DNA from: Muribaculaceae bacterium
GTDB taxonomy: Bacteria; Bacteroidota; Bacteroidia; Bacteroidales; Muribaculaceae
Assembly (NCBI GenBank): GCA_009775365.1
Contig: VSPM01000104.1
Coordinates: forward strand, 1-7,711
Direction: 5' to 3'
Length of the DNA: 7,711 nucleotides
Made by a program: the position numbers and the translations under genes. Each line of letters begins with the position of its first letter. Within the stretch, counting starts at the first letter, position 1. Below, piece by piece: positions 7,354-7,711 of this stretch. The notes beneath the pieces were generated by a model that saw only the letters and a program-made list of their open reading frames with translations, had not been told where the DNA came from and did no database searches.

Positions 7354-7377
7354 AGATAGGCTGCATCCGGCCTATCT
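7354..7377. terminator. Perfect stem-loop between the cassette and the tRNA cluster
   Basis: AGATAGGC (7354-7361) pairs with GCCTATCT (7370-7377), and the stem can extend by a T·G and a G-C pair to leave a CATC tetraloop. It sits 49 nt after the last cassette stop codon. A run of eight T (7328-7335) lies before it, not after it, so it is not a textbook intrinsic terminator for the + strand. It immediately abuts the possible tRNA -7 element, so it could instead separate cassette transcription from tRNA transcription or act on the tRNA promoter. Confidence 0.4.
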
Positions 7378-7384
7378 AACTTTG
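7377..7384 (+). promoter_or_regulatory. Possible -7 element of the tRNA operon
   Basis: TAACTTTG matches the Bacteroidota -7 consensus TAnnTTTG and lies 15 nt before the first tRNA base at 7400, a sensible distance for a tRNA promoter. No TTTG is found at the expected -33 position (around 7353-7356), which is instead occupied by the stem-loop, so the promoter call is only partly supported. Confidence 0.4.
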
Positions 7385-7399
7385 CAGTGTCAAACAAAA

Positions 7400-7533
7400 G
7401 GAAGTATGGGTGAGCGGTCGAAACCAGCCCTCTGCTAAGGGGCCGAGCCTCACAAAAGGCTCCGAAAGTCGAATTGCAAATCGGCGAAGACCGCTGAAAA
7501 TAGACTCAATATGAGCCAATCTTTCTGCTTCCG
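7400..7533 (+). tRNA. tRNA-Ser(GCT) with a large T-loop insertion; possibly non-functional
   Basis: The acceptor stem GGAAGTA (7400-7406) pairs with TGCTTCC (7526-7532, one T·G), with discriminator G at 7533. The D arm has GGT (7409-7411) and ACC (7423-7425). The anticodon arm GCCCT/GGGGC encloses CTGCTAA with anticodon GCT at 7434-7436, reading AGC/AGU serine codons. The long variable arm GAGCCT (7445-7450)/AGGCTC (7457-7462) is that of class II tRNA-Ser. The T stem GAAAG (7464-7468) pairs perfectly with CTTTC (7521-7525), but 52 nt separate the arms instead of 7, so the gene is 134 nt rather than about 89. CCA is not encoded. All helices are preserved, which argues against old decay, but no simple excision restores a canonical TTCRANY loop. 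It is either a recently interrupted gene or a tRNA that is processed or folded unusually. Confidence 0.75.
7469..7520 (+). other. 52-nt sequence occupying the T-loop of tRNA-Ser (about 45 nt extra)
   Basis: The segment begins TCGAAT, close to the canonical TTCGAAT loop minus one T, and ends CCAAT before the right T-stem arm. ATTG (7473-7476) can pair with CAAT (7517-7520), extending the T stem past a TCGA bulge. Inside, CGG and CCG (7482-7484 and 7491-7493) can form a small hairpin. GACCGCT (7489-7495) is perfectly complementary to AGCGGTC (7413-7419) in the D-loop of the same tRNA. It is far too short for a group I or II intron and contains no ORF. Confidence 0.65.
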
Positions 7534-7541
7534 CAAAATAC

Positions 7542-7623
7542 TGGGGTGTCGCATAGCGGCTATTGCAGGAGACTGTAAATCTCCCGTCTTCGGACATCGT
7601 AGGTTCGAGTCCTACCGCCCCAA
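7542..7623 (+). tRNA. tRNA-Tyr(GTA)
   Basis: The acceptor TGGGGTG (7542-7548) pairs with CGCCCCA (7616-7622), with discriminator A at 7623. The anticodon stem GGAGA/TCTCC encloses CTGTAAA with anticodon GTA at 7575-7577. A class II variable arm with GTC-TTCG-GAC is present, as expected for bacterial tRNA-Tyr, and the T arm GTAGG-TTCGAGT-CCTAC is canonical. CCA is not encoded. It starts 8 nt after tRNA-Ser and is probably transcribed with it. Confidence 0.96.
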
Positions 7624-7632
7624 CAAATATAT

Positions 7633-7706
7633 GCTTCCGTAGCTCAGTGGATTAGAGCGTCACGCTACGAACGTGAGGGTCGCAGGTTCGACTCCTGCCG
7701 GAAATA
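7633..7706 (+). tRNA. tRNA-Arg(ACG) with a C-A mismatch in the acceptor stem
   Basis: D arm GCTC/GAGC, anticodon stem TCACG/CGTGA enclosing CTACGAA with anticodon ACG (7667-7669), and T arm GCAGG-TTCGACT-CCTGC are all canonical. A34 would be expected to become inosine through TadA, to read CGU/CGC/CGA. The acceptor GCTTCCG (7633-7639) against CGGAAAT (7699-7705) gives five good pairs, but position 2-71 is C-A and 1-72 is G·T. A single G-to-A change at 7704 would explain the mismatch. It starts 9 nt after tRNA-Tyr, the third gene of the cluster. CCA is not encoded. Confidence 0.92.
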
Positions 7707-7711
7707 CAAGT

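Noticed and set aside
7469..7520. Group I or group II intron, or an archaeal-type tRNA intron, in tRNA-Ser.
   Set aside because: At about 45 extra nt it cannot hold a self-splicing core. No choice of splice points rebuilds a canonical TTCRANY loop, and no clear bulge-helix-bulge was seen.
7376..7597. Minus-strand 73-codon ORF across the tRNA region.
   Set aside because: It runs antisense through two tRNA genes, and its sequence is explained by them.
7526..7639. Direct repeat TGCTTCCG at 7526-7533 and 7632-7639 as an attachment-site pair.
   Set aside because: The copies are the 3' acceptor arm of tRNA-Ser and the 5' acceptor arm of tRNA-Arg, so tRNA structure explains them.
1..7711. CRISPR array, insertion sequence or retron reverse transcriptase.
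   Set aside because: No regularly spaced repeats, transposase, terminal inverted repeats or reverse-transcriptase motifs were seen.

Overview
The window looks like chromosomal DNA from a member of the Bacteroidota, probably a Bacteroidales gut-type bacterium. The main reason is a promoter upstream of the regulator gene that fits the Bacteroides -33/-7 pattern (TTTG, 20-nt spacer, TAAATTTG). Start codons are mostly preceded by A/T-rich sequence rather than Shine-Dalgarno sites. This assignment is an inference from signals, not from a database match.

Layout. (1) Positions 1-101 hold no gene that I can support. (2) Positions 102-792 carry a small unrecognised 55-aa ORF followed after 7 nt by a 171-aa single-HKD phospholipase D-type protein, likely a Nuc-like nuclease. 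This gene is visibly GC-richer than what follows and ends in a strong inverted repeat overlapping its stop codon. (3) Positions 843-7305 form one compact, AT-rich, co-directional cassette: promoter, a 67-aa XRE-type HTH regulator, a 666-aa protein joining an N-terminal GHKL (MutL/MORC/Hsp90-like) ATPase to a C-terminal PD-(D/E)xK nuclease with a QxxxY motif, a 615-aa DUF262-DUF1524 (GmrSD-type) protein, and a 766-aa second DUF262 protein without a recognisable DUF1524 domain. Gaps are 60 nt and 10 nt, then a 14-nt overlap. (4) Positions 7306-7399 hold an oligo-T run, a perfect stem-loop and a possible -7 element. (5) Positions 7400-7706 are a tRNA cluster: Ser(GCT) with an abnormal T-loop insertion, Tyr(GTA) and Arg(ACG) with a defective acceptor pair.

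How the genes may work together. The three large proteins look like a multi-subunit anti-phage or anti-plasmid restriction system: a GHKL ATP-dependent clamp that carries its own nuclease, plus two DUF262 NTPases of which only one keeps the His-Me-finger nuclease. No methyltransferase is present, so a type IV-like mode (attack on modified or otherwise marked foreign DNA) is more natural than classical restriction-modification. I do not recognise this exact gene set as a named defence system. The HTH protein probably controls the cassette, and an 8-bp repeat (TTTGCGTC) overlapping its promoter and recurring before the ATPase gene is a candidate operator.

The second notable feature is the tRNA-Ser(GCT). 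Its acceptor, D, anticodon, variable and T stems all pair, but the T stem encloses 52 nt instead of 7.
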